From assembly GCF_003144115.1 (NCBI RefSeq), contig NW_020312003.1:408153-472152 (forward strand): a DNA stretch of 64,000 nt, in the 5' to 3' direction. This document shows, one piece after another, positions 11,401-24,215 of the stretch. A program made the translations under genes and the position numbers. Numbering within the stretch: position 1 is the first letter of the stretch; every line of letters begins with the position of its first letter. This DNA comes from Tilletiopsis washingtonensis (taxonomy: Eukaryota; Basidiomycota; Exobasidiomycetes; Entylomatales). The notes under the pieces were generated by a model. The model saw nothing but the letters and a program-made list of their open reading frames with translations, ran no database searches and was not told where the DNA came from.

Positions 11401-12472
11401 CGCCACGACCTCGTACATGCTCTCGCCCGCCGAGCGAGACCGCGATCCGATGGCTTCGCCGCAGCCGATGACGCCGCTGGACGAGGACAGGCAGTTCCCA
11501 AGCGCGACCACCTCGCCCGACGACCGCGAGGTCTTCGCAGCTACGTGGCCGCCGTCGGAGCGCCAGTGCCAGGAGGCTGACCAGGAGCAGCAGCACCGCA
11601 ACACGCTCTCGCCGCGTCTGCTGCGGGCTGCCACCGCCGCGGAGATGGGCGCTCCGCCCGGCACCCCTACGCGTAGCAACAGCAGCCTTTCTTCGCGCTC
11701 GAGCCTGGCGCCCATCGTCAGCGGCGCCAGTGAGATCAGCGACCAGGAGCTTGCTTCTGCACGGCCGCCTTCGCCAAGCAGTTCGCCCCGGCGACCGTCT
11801 GTCGCGCACGCGGATGCCGATGGCATCAAGCGGCTTGACATGGCGCACCCTGTCGGTACGCCGACTGGCGTCGTCATGTCCGCGTCGCTCGGGCCCAACG
11901 ACTCTGTCTCGGTCTCTCATGCTCAGCGTGCCGACCAGATCTCCCTCCGCGCCGTCATACACAACCTGCGCCTGGAGGAGCGCGAGTCGCAGCGCAAGGC
12001 TGCCGAGCTCGAGGCTCATCTCAACGGCCTTTCAGTCGTCTCCGGCGACGGCTCGTCTGGCGTATACGAGCCTTCGCGCAAGCCGAGCTCCGAGCCGCGC
12101 ACGCAGGGCTCTGGCGAGACGGACAACACCACGGCGTCTGTCGACACGCCGCGCGCTGCCTCCTCTGACTCGTGGGGCCAGCCGTTCCGGATCGAGTGGC
12201 TCGAAACACGCCCGCTGCCGTTCCAGAACGTGCGCCGCCTGCGCAATCCCTGGCGCGACAATCGCCAGGTCAAGGTGTCTCGCGACGGCACCGAGCTGGA
12301 GCCAAGTGTCGGCCGCCAGCTGCTCGAGGAGTGGAGCAAAATCGGCACGGACGAGGCCAACGCGGCGGCCCGCGCGCCGCGCCAGAACTCAGACGACACC
12401 GACGATGGCGAGGAGGATGCGCCGCCGCCTCGTCGACGAGGCTCCAGGCAATCTGGTGGCGCCCGCTCCTGA
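8413..12472 (+). CDS. RRM + YTH-domain m6A-reader-like RNA-binding protein
   Basis: Two exons, 8413-8512 and 8706-12472, joined across a 193-bp intron (GTGAGT...TAG, phase 1); 1288 residues. The first exon begins with an ATG and encodes a Gly/Pro/Ser-rich start that runs straight into the second exon. Residues about 35-480 are Gln/Pro/Ala-rich with poly-Gln runs. An RRM lies near 510-630, with RNP2-like LWVGNV and RNP1-like NCAFVNYA. The YTH domain starts near 768 (RERFFILKSL, then GLWATQPHNE with the first cage Trp, and CFYGYARM). It breaks off near 836 and resumes near 1187 (DSWGQPFRIEWLE, LRNPWRDNRQVKVSRDG). The intervening about 350 residues are low complexity with one coiled-coil-like helix. 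The second half resembles YTHDC1. Binding of N6-methyladenosine RNA is inferred from the family. Confidence 0.88.
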
Positions 12473-12988
12473 TCTCCCCGACTCACCGAAATGCAAGACG
12501 CTGCTGCGGTCGCGCAGCGTCATCTGCAGGAGGACGCGTCCTCTCTGCACCTTCTTCTTCGTCTTTCCGAATACTTCTACTGCTACTTTGCCCGATCCGT
12601 CTCCTCTGCAAGTCCCGTCGTCGATCTCAGCGAGGTCGGCTTGGCGCACGGTCGCGCAGCCCTGCTGGGCGCGACCGCCACATACACATATTCGTCATCG
12701 CCCCCGCTGCAGCCATACGCTCCATACGTCCCCTCATAGTCCTCGTCAGATATCATACAAGCGCCTGATCTCCCATCCCGGCCTCTCTCAGCCCTACTCG
12801 GCACCTGCATTCGCTCGAAACAAACTCATCGCTTGCCGATTCGCTCAAGCACACTCTAGTCATCCGTCCCGCCTCATACACGCCGCGCGACCATTTCAAA
12901 TCAGTCAAAAGTTGCTGCTGCGTGTGCATGGTATGTGTATTGAGGCAAGGCAGCGAGCAGGGAGCACACAGCAGGGAGCGCGAGAGCC
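12473..12988. other. Convergent 3' intergenic region
   Basis: About 500 bp between the stop codons of the YTH gene and the MAPKK gene, which converge here. It is visibly richer in A and T than the flanking exons and holds no supported gene; probably the two 3' UTRs and terminators. Confidence 0.6.
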
Positions 12989-15151
12989 TTAGGCGAAGCC
13001 AGCTGCGTCCACCGTCGGACTGCCGACGAGGCCCACGTCGGCCTCGCGCATCTTGGCCTCGGCACGCTCATAAGCCGTGCGGCCCTCCGCATCCAGCTGC
13101 GTGGCGTCCGGCACGGCGGGCGGCGTGCCTGCAGCGCCGGCCGAGAGGGGCGAGGGCTCGCCTCGTTGCGCGCTGGTCTGCTCAATCTTGAGCGAGGAGA
13201 GCGACGGCTTGCTGCTCACGAGTGGCGCAATGGGCTTGGGCGCCTTGCGCACGCTTGGGATGCGCCCGAGGATGCCGGCGTCGGTCGTCGTGGGCGTGGC
13301 GGCGGTGCTGCTCGGCTCGGAGCCCGGCGCAGGCGGCGGCGCAGGCCAGCCCCAGACGTCGGCGATGAAGCGGGCAATGTCGGGCTGCGGCTGCCGCGTC
13401 TCGCTCTTCTTGATGAAGGGATGGCTGAGCATCTTAGTCGGGCCCGGCCGCTTGGCCGGGTCCTTCTCGAGACAGCGCTCGACGAAGTCGCGCAGCGCCC
13501 GCCCCCACTTGACGCCGGCCTGCGGGTCGTCCTGCAGCTCGGGCACCGGCATGGAGACGACGTATGAGAGCAGGTCGATCGGACCCAAGGGCGGGTCGCC
13601 CTCGGGCGGGAAGGGGAAGCGATTGGATGCGACCTCGAGGATTGTCAGGCCGAGAGACCATACGTCGGAGCTGATGTTGTATGGCAGCCCGCGGATACGC
13701 TCCGGCTGCGCGAGAGGGGACATGGTCAGCGCAGACCGTGGACGCTCCGAAAGCGCAGACGCACTGCCATGTAGTAGCTTGTACCTGTGAAGGTGCCCGC
13801 CATCGAATTGATCAGCTCGCCCGAGACGCCAAAGTCGCACAGCTTGATCTGCCCTGAGCGCGTCACGACGATGTTCGACGGCTTGATGTCTGAGGCGCTC
13901 GTCTGATCAGCGCACGGACGGCTCACGCAGCACAGCAGCACTCACCGCGATGGATGATCTTGCGCTGCCTGAGGTACTCCAGGCCCTTGAGCCCGGCCTC
14001 TGCGACCTTGCCAAGCACCTTCTCGCCCGTGCGCCCGTTGCGCTTCTTGACCATCTTGTAGATGCCGTCGAGACTACCGCCCTCGCAGTGCTCCATGCAG
14101 ATGACGATGCTCGTGTCCTCGTCGGCGAGAAAGGCGCCGTAGTAGCGCACAATGTACTCGCTGTGGCACGTGCGGTTGAAGGCCAGCTCGCGCAGGATCT
14201 GCCGGTGTATTGCCGGATTGGGCGACGTCGAGATGGTCTGTTCACCCAGGTCAGCGACCAACGCAAGCAAACGCCCGCCAGGACAAGCACTCATATGCGC
14301 TCGGGCCACGAGCACGCACCTTGACGGCCATGACGATGCCTGTCGGCGTATGCCGCGCCTTCTTGACCTCGCCGCTCGCGCCCTCGCCGATGCGCCCCAG
14401 ATCCTCCAGGTGGCCCTTGAGCCTCCACTCCTCGGACTCGTCGCCGTCGCGCGCGCCGCTGCTGCTGGCGTTGCTCGCCTCGCTCGTGGCGCTCAGACTG
14501 CGGCGGTGCATGCCGGCGCCCGCCGCGCTGGAGCCGACGACCGGCAGCCGGAGCGCCGCATTGGACGGTCCAGCCTGCGCGTCTCCATTGCTGCTGCCTG
14601 CATGCGACGTCTCGGACGCAGAGCCGGCACCGTCGACGGAAAGCCCGCCAATGGCGCGAATGAGATCGTTCGTCAGCGCGGCAGGATGCCGCCCCTCGCC
14701 GTGCGGCACCGTGTCGGGGTAGATGGTCTGTAGTGCGGCCGTGGCATGGCCCTCTTCCACATCGAAGCCGACGCTGGGCGGCGCGAGGCCTGGCGTAGGC
14801 AGCGAAGAGTCGTCGTCGCCCGAGAGGCTGAGCGAGAGGTTGGTCGAGAGGCCCGAGAGGCCGTTGCTCGTCGGCATGGCCAGCGATAGGCCGCCGGCGC
14901 CGCGAGCTGACGAGGGGCCTGCGTGCAGAGAACTCAGCAACTCATAGACGCAGCAACAGCAGCACACTGCCATGCGCACGAGAGGAGGGCAGCGCCAGCT
15001 TGGGCATGCCGGCCCGCCGCGGCGGCCGCGGCGGGATGATGGAGAGCGACGGCGCCGGCGAGCCCGCTGCTGCGGCGGCCGGGCTTGCGGCTGCGGAGCC
15101 GCTCGGCACCGCCAGGTGGGGCGCCAGCGGCGCATTGGCGCGCTGGTCCAT
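12989..15151 (-). CDS. MAP kinase kinase, Mkk1/Mkk2 (cell wall integrity) type
   Basis: Five minus-strand exons: 15151-14980, 14918-14320, 14237-13946, 13889-13765 and 13705-12989; 634 residues. The start ATG sits in an excellent context (GCCGCCATGG). The kinase domain starts near residue 225 with GEGASGEV and AVK, then has HRDIKPSN and DFGVSGEL, the latter two assembled across introns. The activation loop reads [18 protein letters not shown], a dual-site MAPKK loop closer to Mkk1/Mkk2 than to the Ste7/Fuz7 or Pbs2 versions. C-terminal kinase blocks ([27 protein letters not shown]) are intact. The N-terminal [15 protein letters not shown] resembles a MAPK docking D-motif. The expected role is phosphorylation of the Slt2/Mpk1-type MAPK in the Pkc1 pathway; the pathway is inferred from loop similarity only. 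About 140 residues after the kinase domain are low complexity. Confidence 0.85.
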
Positions 15152-15922
15152 GGCGGCGCGTGCCTGCGAGATGTGCTGTGGCAGGCGGACGTCGGGAGAG
15201 CGAGGGCGAGGCAGCTGCGAGCAGCGGAGAAGGTCGTGTGGACGGCCAACGGCGGGGCAGCTTCAGGAAGAGAGCGACGTGCGAGCGACTTCGGCGAGAC
15301 ACGCGGCTGCCTCTCTGGAGGCAAGCAGTACGTCGCGTGCGGATGTGGCGCTGGCAGTGATGGCGGGAGGGACAGGGGCCGAGAAGGTGTCTGCCTGTGC
15401 CTGATGGAGAGCGGAGAGGAGGCGGAGAGGGGGCGGCGCCCGTGCGCGACCCGTGCGAGAGGCTCCGCGCCAAATCATTGCTAATCGGACTACAAGCCGC
15501 AGAGGCGCCTTTGTATTTGGCGCCGTGGGAAAGCAAGCCGGAGCTGTATGCGTCGATTAGGATCAGTTCAAGAATCGCCGCATCGAATGCGGCCCGCCTC
15601 CCCCTGAGCTCCACTCCTTCCTCCCGCCTCTGCATCCGGTTGCGGTGCCAGCCTGCACTTGCCCTCCTCTCTCGCGTCGGTGCAGCTCTTGCTGCATCGC
15701 TGAGCACTGCACAGACGCAGCGGCCGCTCGCGAGGTGTGGGCGGCGCTCTGGCCGCAGCAGCCGCGCGAAGCCAGGCGTCGGCTGCGCTGCCTCACAAGG
15801 ACGATGCGCACCTGTCCTCCTCCGCCCTCAAAGCCAGCGCTCACCCTTCTTTCCTCCGTCGTACATCCGCTATTCTCGGCACCCCAGCCTCAAGCTGCCT
15901 GCACCAACGTCGTCGCTTGAAC
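15152..15922. other. Divergent promoter region
   Basis: About 770 bp between the MAPKK start and the FunK1-like kinase start, transcribed in opposite directions. Contains several short open frames without ATG-supported or conserved products; I see no gene. Confidence 0.5.
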
Positions 15923-18548
15923 ATGCTCGAGGCCTTCTTCGACGGCCATCTGCCGCACGGCGCAGGCGCATCTGACTTCAAAGCATCTCACGCGCCCGAG
16001 GCAGACGATGAAGAGTGGGACACGAGCAGCGAGGAGCATAGCGAGCCGCCGTACGACCAGGTCTACAGGGCCATGCGAGGTCGTCACCTCAAACGCTTTG
16101 TCAACATCTCACTGCGCGAGAAACAAGGAAGCGCCTCGAAGCAGAGCGCGGAGGCTGTGTGCCGAGAGCTTGCCTCGCAGCTCATCGGCAAGACGACGTA
16201 CGACCCGTTCCGGGACATGGCATGCAACCGCTCGCCAGGAGAGACACTGGAGGACGGCTTCATTCGGCTCGCCAACGATGCATGCTCTTTGCTCGGCAGC
16301 TCGCTGCGGTTCGAGAAGTCCAGCCACCGGACCATCGCAAGCTCGAACTCAGTGAGATCACAGATGCGCCGGAACTGCCTTTCTAGACGCTGATAGGCAT
16401 CGTTCTTTTGAGAGCGGCGATGAGGACGAGGAAGTCACGTATAGTCCAGCAGACGTCACACTCCGGCGAAGCATGTCGTCTGCTGCCAGCCCACACTTTG
16501 CCGACGTCCTGTTCGTGGGCGTGGTCAAGCCGACAGAAGAGCAGGACAAAGACGAGCGACTCATGAGTCAGCTCGCTTGGTACATGTGGATCCTGCGTCG
16601 CGAACAGTGCGCCGTAGCGGTGTGCCACGGCTTCACACTCTGCGGACACGTACTGCGTCTCTGGCGCTTCGACGCTCACACGTACTCGTGCGCGCTGGCC
16701 ATCGACCTGGGCCGCGCCGATCACATGCCCACTTTCGTCAAGTTCATCACCTTCGTCACCAATCCGAGCGAGGTGCTCGTTCGATGGACACCGCCGCCAG
16801 CAGGGACGCCCTTTCGCATCGCTCGGACGCAAGACGCCGAGGCGCAGTCGTCCTCCTCAGCCGCGACAGTCGAAGACTGGGGTTTCGTCGACGAGCCTCA
16901 GCTGCTCATCGTGCGCAATGAGCTCTTCGGCGGCCGGACAGCCTGTTGGGCGGGGAAGGCAAAGAGGCTCAGGCCTGCCATCCGTGCCGAGTCAGGCAGT
17001 CCGACCGGCGAGGCGCCCGACTCGGACGCGCCCCAGTACGTCGTCATCAAGACGACCTGGGTCGCGTCCTACCTTGTCGGTCACGAAGCAAAGGTTCTAC
17101 GTCATCTCGCTCATCACAACGTCAAGAACGTGCCGGTACTGCTCAGCACCGTGCTCCTGCCCGAGCTCGCTCGCGTCCACACGAGTTCCAACGCGCTCGT
17201 CCGCGAGCCTGAGATGATGGGCGAGGCCAGCGGCCAGATTCCCGAATGGTCCTGGCACGGCATTGCGCTCGACGTCGTCGTGATGACCTCCCCTGTTGCG
17301 AAGAAGGTCGAGACGTCCGAGATGTCAGCAAGAGACATGCTTCTCTTCTTCAGCCGCGCTGCGGAGATCTTGCGCGATGTGGCTCTCGCCAACGTACACT
17401 ACCGCGACATCAACAGCGGCAATCTGCTGCTCGTGGCAGATAGTAGCGGCGACGACCCACAGCCGTTGCTGATCGACTTCGGCAACGCCCGCATCGGCGA
17501 TGATCCTCGCGGCGACCTCGAAGACGCGGCAAACGACGCGCGCCGCTTGCGCCTGGCCGCCGACGACGCTCGCAGTGCCAATCAACACTTCATGTCGCTG
17601 CGCTCAACAAGCAGTGCGACTATCCTCAAGATCCTCGCCGACGAGGAGCAGGAACTGGTTCGCGAGCGAAAACGGCACGCGGAGGTCAAGACGGAAGAAG
17701 AACGCCGCGAGCTCGCCATGGGGATTGAGGAGCACTGCGCAGAGATCCAGCGGCAGCGGGACGATCTCAACGTCGAATCGATGCAGCATCGCGCAATCGA
17801 CGATCTCGAGTCGCTGTTCTACCTATTTCTGCATCACAGCGCACTGCGAGCCGGCAGGCAAGAGCTGTCGGAGAAGCTGAAGGATCCGAAGTACAAGGAG
17901 ACGCTTCTAGGCGATGGCGCGCCGCGAATGGTGAGTTTCTGATGCTGCGCGACACCGGGCTGCCAGCGTGTGCTGACCAGGTGTATCGCTCAGGGACTAC
18001 GCACGGGAACTCTCATCGCTCTCGAGGGCCCATGGAAGGCCTTGTTCAGTGACGCGTCTCTTAGGCCCATCTTTGGCAAAGACGTCGCGACGACGACGGC
18101 GTCCTCTCTTTCCCGCCCCCTTCCGCCCGTTGGTGGCATCCTCTCAGCGCCCGAGTCGCATGCATACGAGAACTGGATCAACGCGCTGGCTCAGGCTTCT
18201 GCCGACTGCACCGTGATCGCTCGCGACCGGGCGGCACAAGACGAGGCTAGCAGCAGTCGCGGTGCGCCGCTCACCTCGCCGTTCTGCAAGTCCGAGGGCT
18301 CGCGGCCCACGCGCGGCGCAGGAACGAAGAGTAAGAGTGCTCCTGCCGTGCCTGCAAAGCGGAAGCGGGCAGACAAGGAGAACCCGACTGTCGCGCCTCG
18401 CGACGGCTCGCGCTCCGGCCTTCGCTCCAGCCCGCGTCTCGCTCTTCTCTCCAGCGCGCATCGCCGCACACCCTCGAACGAGTCATCCAGCTCCGAGCGG
18501 AGCGAGCCTGCCAGTCCGTCTCGCGCTCCGCGCAGGCGCATTGAGTAG
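15923..18548 (+). CDS. FunK1-like fungal protein kinase
   Basis: Three exons: 15923-16351, 16413-17930 and 17994-18548; 833 residues. The first ATG in the opening frame is at 15923. The region encoded near 16500-16750 (DVLFVGVVKP, LAWYMW, CHGFTLCGHVLRLWRFD) matches the N-terminal lobe of the fungal FunK1 family. The catalytic loop reads HYRDINSGNLLL and the metal site LLIDFGNARI, both typical of FunK1 rather than classical kinases. A charged coiled-coil segment lies between the DFG-like site and the last exon, and the Arg/Ser-rich tail has NLS-like KRKR. The second junction (17930/17994) is clear. The first junction is weaker: only GTGAGA at 16352 with a TTTTGAG acceptor at 16412 keeps phase, and the frame just before that acceptor also encodes a plausible peptide. 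A sequence error or decay at that spot is possible. Substrate unknown. Confidence 0.72.
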
Positions 18549-18715
18549 CTCATATACCCCAATCGCGCCCCACACTAGCCGAGCCGAATAGCACATCATA
18601 CCCTGGCGTGGCGAGAGCCTGTGGGAGGCGAGGGGACCCTGGCGCGGCCTCGTCGGTGGAGCGATGCACCGTGACATGCGGCGTGTGAAGGTGGCAGAGC
18701 GAGGCCTCTCTATTC

Positions 18716-19090
18716 TCATTCTCGCCTGCGGTCCCGCTCCGCCTCTGCCGCCTCCTCCTCCCAGCCATACTCGCGCTGCACGAGTGCCACGCGTGTGCGG
18801 TAGGCGGCATACCACGCCTCCTTGCCGAGCTGCTGCGCGACGAGGTGTTCTGCGTTGCGCTTCCACTCGCGGATGCTGGCCTCGTCGCGCCAGTACGAGA
18901 GGGTGATGCCCTTGTCACCCTGCGCCGCCGACTCGGCGCCGAGATAGCCGGGCGAGCGCTGCACGAGCTGCTCCATCAGTGCGGCCGTGCGCGCGTAGGC
19001 GGCGCCGTCGAGGTCGGGCCGGCGCGAGCTGCTGAAGGCGACGAGATAGTAGGGCGGGCGCACGTCGAGGCGCGCCGGATGGCCGGACAT
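18716..19090 (-). CDS. Small ABM-fold (antibiotic biosynthesis monooxygenase-like) protein
   Basis: A single exon of 124 residues. The pattern YYLVAFSSSR near the N-terminus, then MEQLVQRSPGYLGAES, ITLSYWRDEASIREWKRN and W...YRTRVALVQREYGW, is the dimeric alpha+beta barrel layout of small ABM-superfamily proteins. The conserved SYW...D...WK block is clear. Members include heme-degrading and quinol monooxygenases as well as proteins with no known activity, so the reaction cannot be read from sequence. It converges on the FunK1-like gene, with 167 bp between their stops, and diverges from the PEP4 gene. The C-terminal Glu/Arg-rich tail is probably disordered. Confidence 0.75.
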   Translation of the reverse strand: MSGHPARLDVRPPYYLVAFSSSRRPDLDGAAYARTAALMEQLVQRSPGYLGAESAAQGDKGITLSYWRDEASIREWKRNAEHLVAQQLGKEAWYAAYRTRVALVQREYGWEEEAAEAERDRRRE

Positions 19091-19617
19091 CGTTGAGCGT
19101 GCTGCGACGAGGCCACGACGGGCTCGAGATGCGCGCCTCTTGAGCGTTGCTGCGGCGCGAGCGAGTCACAGCGCCCCTTGCCCGTGGCGTCAAGGTGCGT
19201 GCTGCAGATGCAGCGCGAGATCGCGGCCGCGGCGGGGTGGCTTTGGCCGGGGCTCTGCTGCCTGCAGCTTTGGTGCCTGGTGACGGCAGCGTGCGCCGAA
19301 GAGGGGCGGCGGCTGCATGCAGCTCGATAGGCGCGCCGCCAGCACGCAGCACAGGCCCTGTGCCCACGGCCCATCGCCGCATCGGCTCGGCAGCGCGCAG
19401 GGGCCCGCGCAGCCGCTGAGCGTAGGCAGGCGGCGTGCTGCCGGCTGCTGCACCCTCTCGCTCGCGCGCGGCCGCGCTGCTCCACACCGCCGGCGTGGCG
19501 TGGTGCGCAGCAGCGGCAGCGGCGGTCGCACCGAGCACCGCGGCGGTTGCACGTCCTGCTCAGCCGCCGCCGCACGCCCTGCCTCTCGCCCCCCACCATC
19601 CCCTCCACCCCCGCACC
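19091..19617. other. Divergent promoter region
   Basis: About 530 bp between the ABM-fold gene and PEP4. It becomes C-rich just upstream of the PEP4 ATG. No gene seen. Confidence 0.5.
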
Positions 19618-21336
<1,719 letters not shown>

Positions 21337-21700
21337 GCGCTCCTGACCGCACACTGGCCCATGGCCAGGCGCAACGTCGCGGCCTGCTGCGCGCCGCGCT
21401 CTGACCGGGCCCTCTCTGCTCTCATCGGCTATTCTTCTCGTGTCTCTCGGCTCTCTCTCCTGCATCTGTCCCGCGCGTAGCACCCACTCCCTCCCCCGAA
21501 TCGTCAACTACCACGAATGAATACACCCTGTGCACTCGAGACGCGCGGCGCATGTGTGGACTGATGCTGTGGGTGGGTGGTGGACATGAGACGTGCTGGG
21601 GATGAGGTGTCCGTGATGATGAGATGATGTGAGGGCGGCGAATGCGTCATGAGTGCGTGAAGGGGGGTCGTGAGAGGGGCGGAGAGGGATGGGGGAGGAA
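21337..21700. other. Convergent 3' intergenic region
   Basis: About 365 bp between the stops of PEP4 and the UBLCP1-like gene. The plus strand is purine-rich (repeated GATGA and GGGG runs), i.e. pyrimidine-rich on the other strand. Probably 3' UTRs; no gene. Confidence 0.6.
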
Positions 21701-23709
21701 TCAGTCGGCCTGCGGCGGACCGGCCACATCCGGCGTGTCGGCCTGCGTGCCTGGCTGCTGCGCGGTGGCCTGCGACAGCGACTGGGACGAGGACGGAGGC
21801 GGAGTAGGAGTGCTTGAGAGGCGCTGCAGCTCCGCCGCATCAGGAGCTGCACCCTCGGTGCTCTCAGCGGCGGTGGATGCAGCAGCTGCGGCGTCAGCCG
21901 GCGCCGCCGCCGCCATCGTCTCGTCCGTCTCCTGCGGCAGCTCTCCCGCCGCCGGGCGCGGCGTGTCGGGCGTCGCCGCCACCGTCGTCGATTGCGGCAG
22001 GTCGGTGACGAGAGGCAGCTGCACGTACTTCCAGTCCGCGTTGTTCGGACACGCCTCGTTGAAGTTCGTCACGTTTGGGTGTGCCAGCTGCAGGCAGTAG
22101 CGCTTCAGCGCGGCGAGCTCAGAGTCGAAGCGGGGTGCTTTGCTGCAAGCAAAGTCAGCCAATGAAAGCGACAGGGCTGCTGCGAGGCGACGCACCGATA
22201 CGGCGTGATCTTGAGCCCGTTGGCCGGGTTCATGGCGAAGTTGCGCGAGAGATCGTCCACGTGCAGCGTGTTGGCTGGCGGGGCAGAGCGTGAGCGTCGG
22301 GCCACGGCCAGCACAGACGCCTGCCAGACGTACCTGCGCTGTAGTGTTCCGGAAAGCGCCGCCAGATGAGCTCCAGCGCTGCCGATGCCGAGAGAGCGTG
22401 AGCGTCGCCAGCAAGTCGATGCCGCACGCAGCGTCATACGCACCCTTGACCTCGTGCTTGTACTCCGTCTGCACAGCCGGCTTTGTAATGTCGGGCTTCT
22501 CCCACATCAGGCTCTTCACGCTGAACATTGGCGTGCGGTCGATGACGAAGGAGATGCGGTCTGCGGATTCGGCGCGCGCACGTCAGGGCCGTCGGTCCAA
22601 GCTCAGCGCAGGCACAGCTCACATCGCGGGTCGGCGAGCATGTTGAGCTCAGTCAGCTTAGCCTCGAGCCAGCGCCAGGACGTCTGGCTCCAGACGCAGA
22701 TATCGTAGTACGGGTAGACAGCCGCCAGGAACTGCGCAGCGGCTGCAGTAAGCAAAGCGCTGTCGGCACTGACTCCCTGGTGAGACGCACATCATGCAAG
22801 CCGGGCCGAATGGACTCGCTGGCGAGCCGGGAGTTGTCGAGCAAGACTTTGGTGTCTGCGATCGTGTAGTCGAGGTCCTGCACGTCGCGCGTGAGCGTGG
22901 TCGGAAGACAGCAGCACGCCTGACTCACAAGCACCAGCAGACCACCTTTCAGGCCGCTGCGAGGCGGGTGCATTACGGGAAAGTCGCCGAAGCGCTGGAT
23001 GGTCTTCTCCAGCTTGGCGTGGTTCTGCAGGCGGGTGTCAGGATGCGGCCCGACCGCGAGAGGCTACATGCTCACCTTTGGGTTCTCATGTCTGGGAGAA
23101 AGAAGAGCTGTGTGAGCGCGGTCGTGCAAAGAGGGCGTCCACACTCACGGGAGAAGCGTCTTCTGCGCCTTGGCCTCCTCCTGAGGGGCCTGGTAGTCGA
23201 CGTCCTCGGACAGAGCCGCCGTCTCGCGCGCGTCCTGCGGGCATGTGAGCACAGCCGCACAGACATCGCTGCAGGATAGAGCTCACCTCGAGACCTAGCA
23301 GCGCCGCCGGATCCTTGAACGTGTCGACAAGCGGCGTGCCAATGACCTGCAGCGCGAGAATGCGCTCGCCCAGTTCGCTGCGCCCCTTCCAGCTCGACGG
23401 CGGCGGCGCCAGCTGCGAGATGCGGCTGCTGTCCGGCGGCAGCCGGCCGCGGCTGAGGCCGAGAATCTTCTGCCGCTCCGGCGGAATGTCGGTGAGCGAG
23501 AAGATGGCGGCCTTGAGATCCTCGACGAGATCCTCGTGCGCCAGGCGCAGCGAGTGCACAGCACTACCGTGCCTGACGCGCACGGCGATCCACTCCTCGA
23601 CCGCCGGCTCGGCAGCGGCGGCAGCAGGCATGGTCGACGACGCTGCAGGAGCAACAGCGCTGTAGGGCATGGCGGCAGAAGCCTCGGCTGCGCTGCCTGA
23701 GGCTGCCAT
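21701..23709 (-). CDS. UBLCP1: UBLCP1-type ubiquitin-like domain phosphatase
   Basis: Ten minus-strand exons: 23709-23287, 23234-23149, 23091-23076 (16 nt), 23024-22929, 22877-22791, 22731-22623, 22560-22444, 22378-22334, 22274-22196 and 22142-21701; 499 residues. A ubiquitin-like domain occupies about residues 30-135 (LRLAHEDLVEDLKAAI, IPPERQKILGL). The HAD-type phosphatase follows: the nucleophile motif is DLDYTIADTK (DxDxT), then RPGLHDFLAAVYPYYD, ICVWSQTSWRWLEAKL, SFVIDR and VDDLSRNFAMNPANGLKI. This order is that of UBLCP1, which dephosphorylates the 26S proteasome regulatory particle in the nucleus. A C-terminal extension of about 100 Ala/Pro/Ser/Thr-rich residues goes beyond the usual end. 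The start is the first ATG of the frame; it diverges from CSN4. Confidence 0.92.
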
Positions 23710-24215
23710 GGCGGCGAGCCGGTCGGCTGGTGGGCACGCGCGGCAGCGAGTGTTGGTCTCCGGTGTGGAGGGCGGCGAGGACGTGCAGCAGCGGCGGGGC
23801 ACTCGCTCTCACGACGACGCTCGCAAACTAGCAACAGACACGCTGCAGAGGTGTGCAAGCCGGCGAAGGGGTCGGGGGAGAGAAAACAAAGACAGCGAGC
23901 GAGCAGTGAGTGGTAGAGAAGGAAGAGGCCAGGCGGAGGATGCCTCAGGGAAGCTGGCGCGCGGCGCACGGTGCACGAGCCAGCAAGCTCAAGGCCTCGC
24001 TCTCCACCCGCCGCGGCGCCGCGCTGATGACGCTTCGACAGCGGGCGCGGCTTGATGAGCACCACCATCCCCCTCCCTGCCTCGCACCCACACACCCGAG
24101 CACTTGGACAGCGGTGCAGCGCACCTGCTTTACCTTCGCTCTCAGCAGCGCTGCGACTGCCCGCTCCACCCTCGCGCCTCCACCTGCCCGCTCAGCTCGA
24201 CCCGGCGTGCCCAGC
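23710..24215. other. Divergent promoter region between UBLCP1 and CSN4 genes
   Basis: About 500 bp shared between two start codons facing away from each other. Both genes act in the ubiquitin-proteasome system, so shared regulation is conceivable. No gene seen. Confidence 0.5.
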
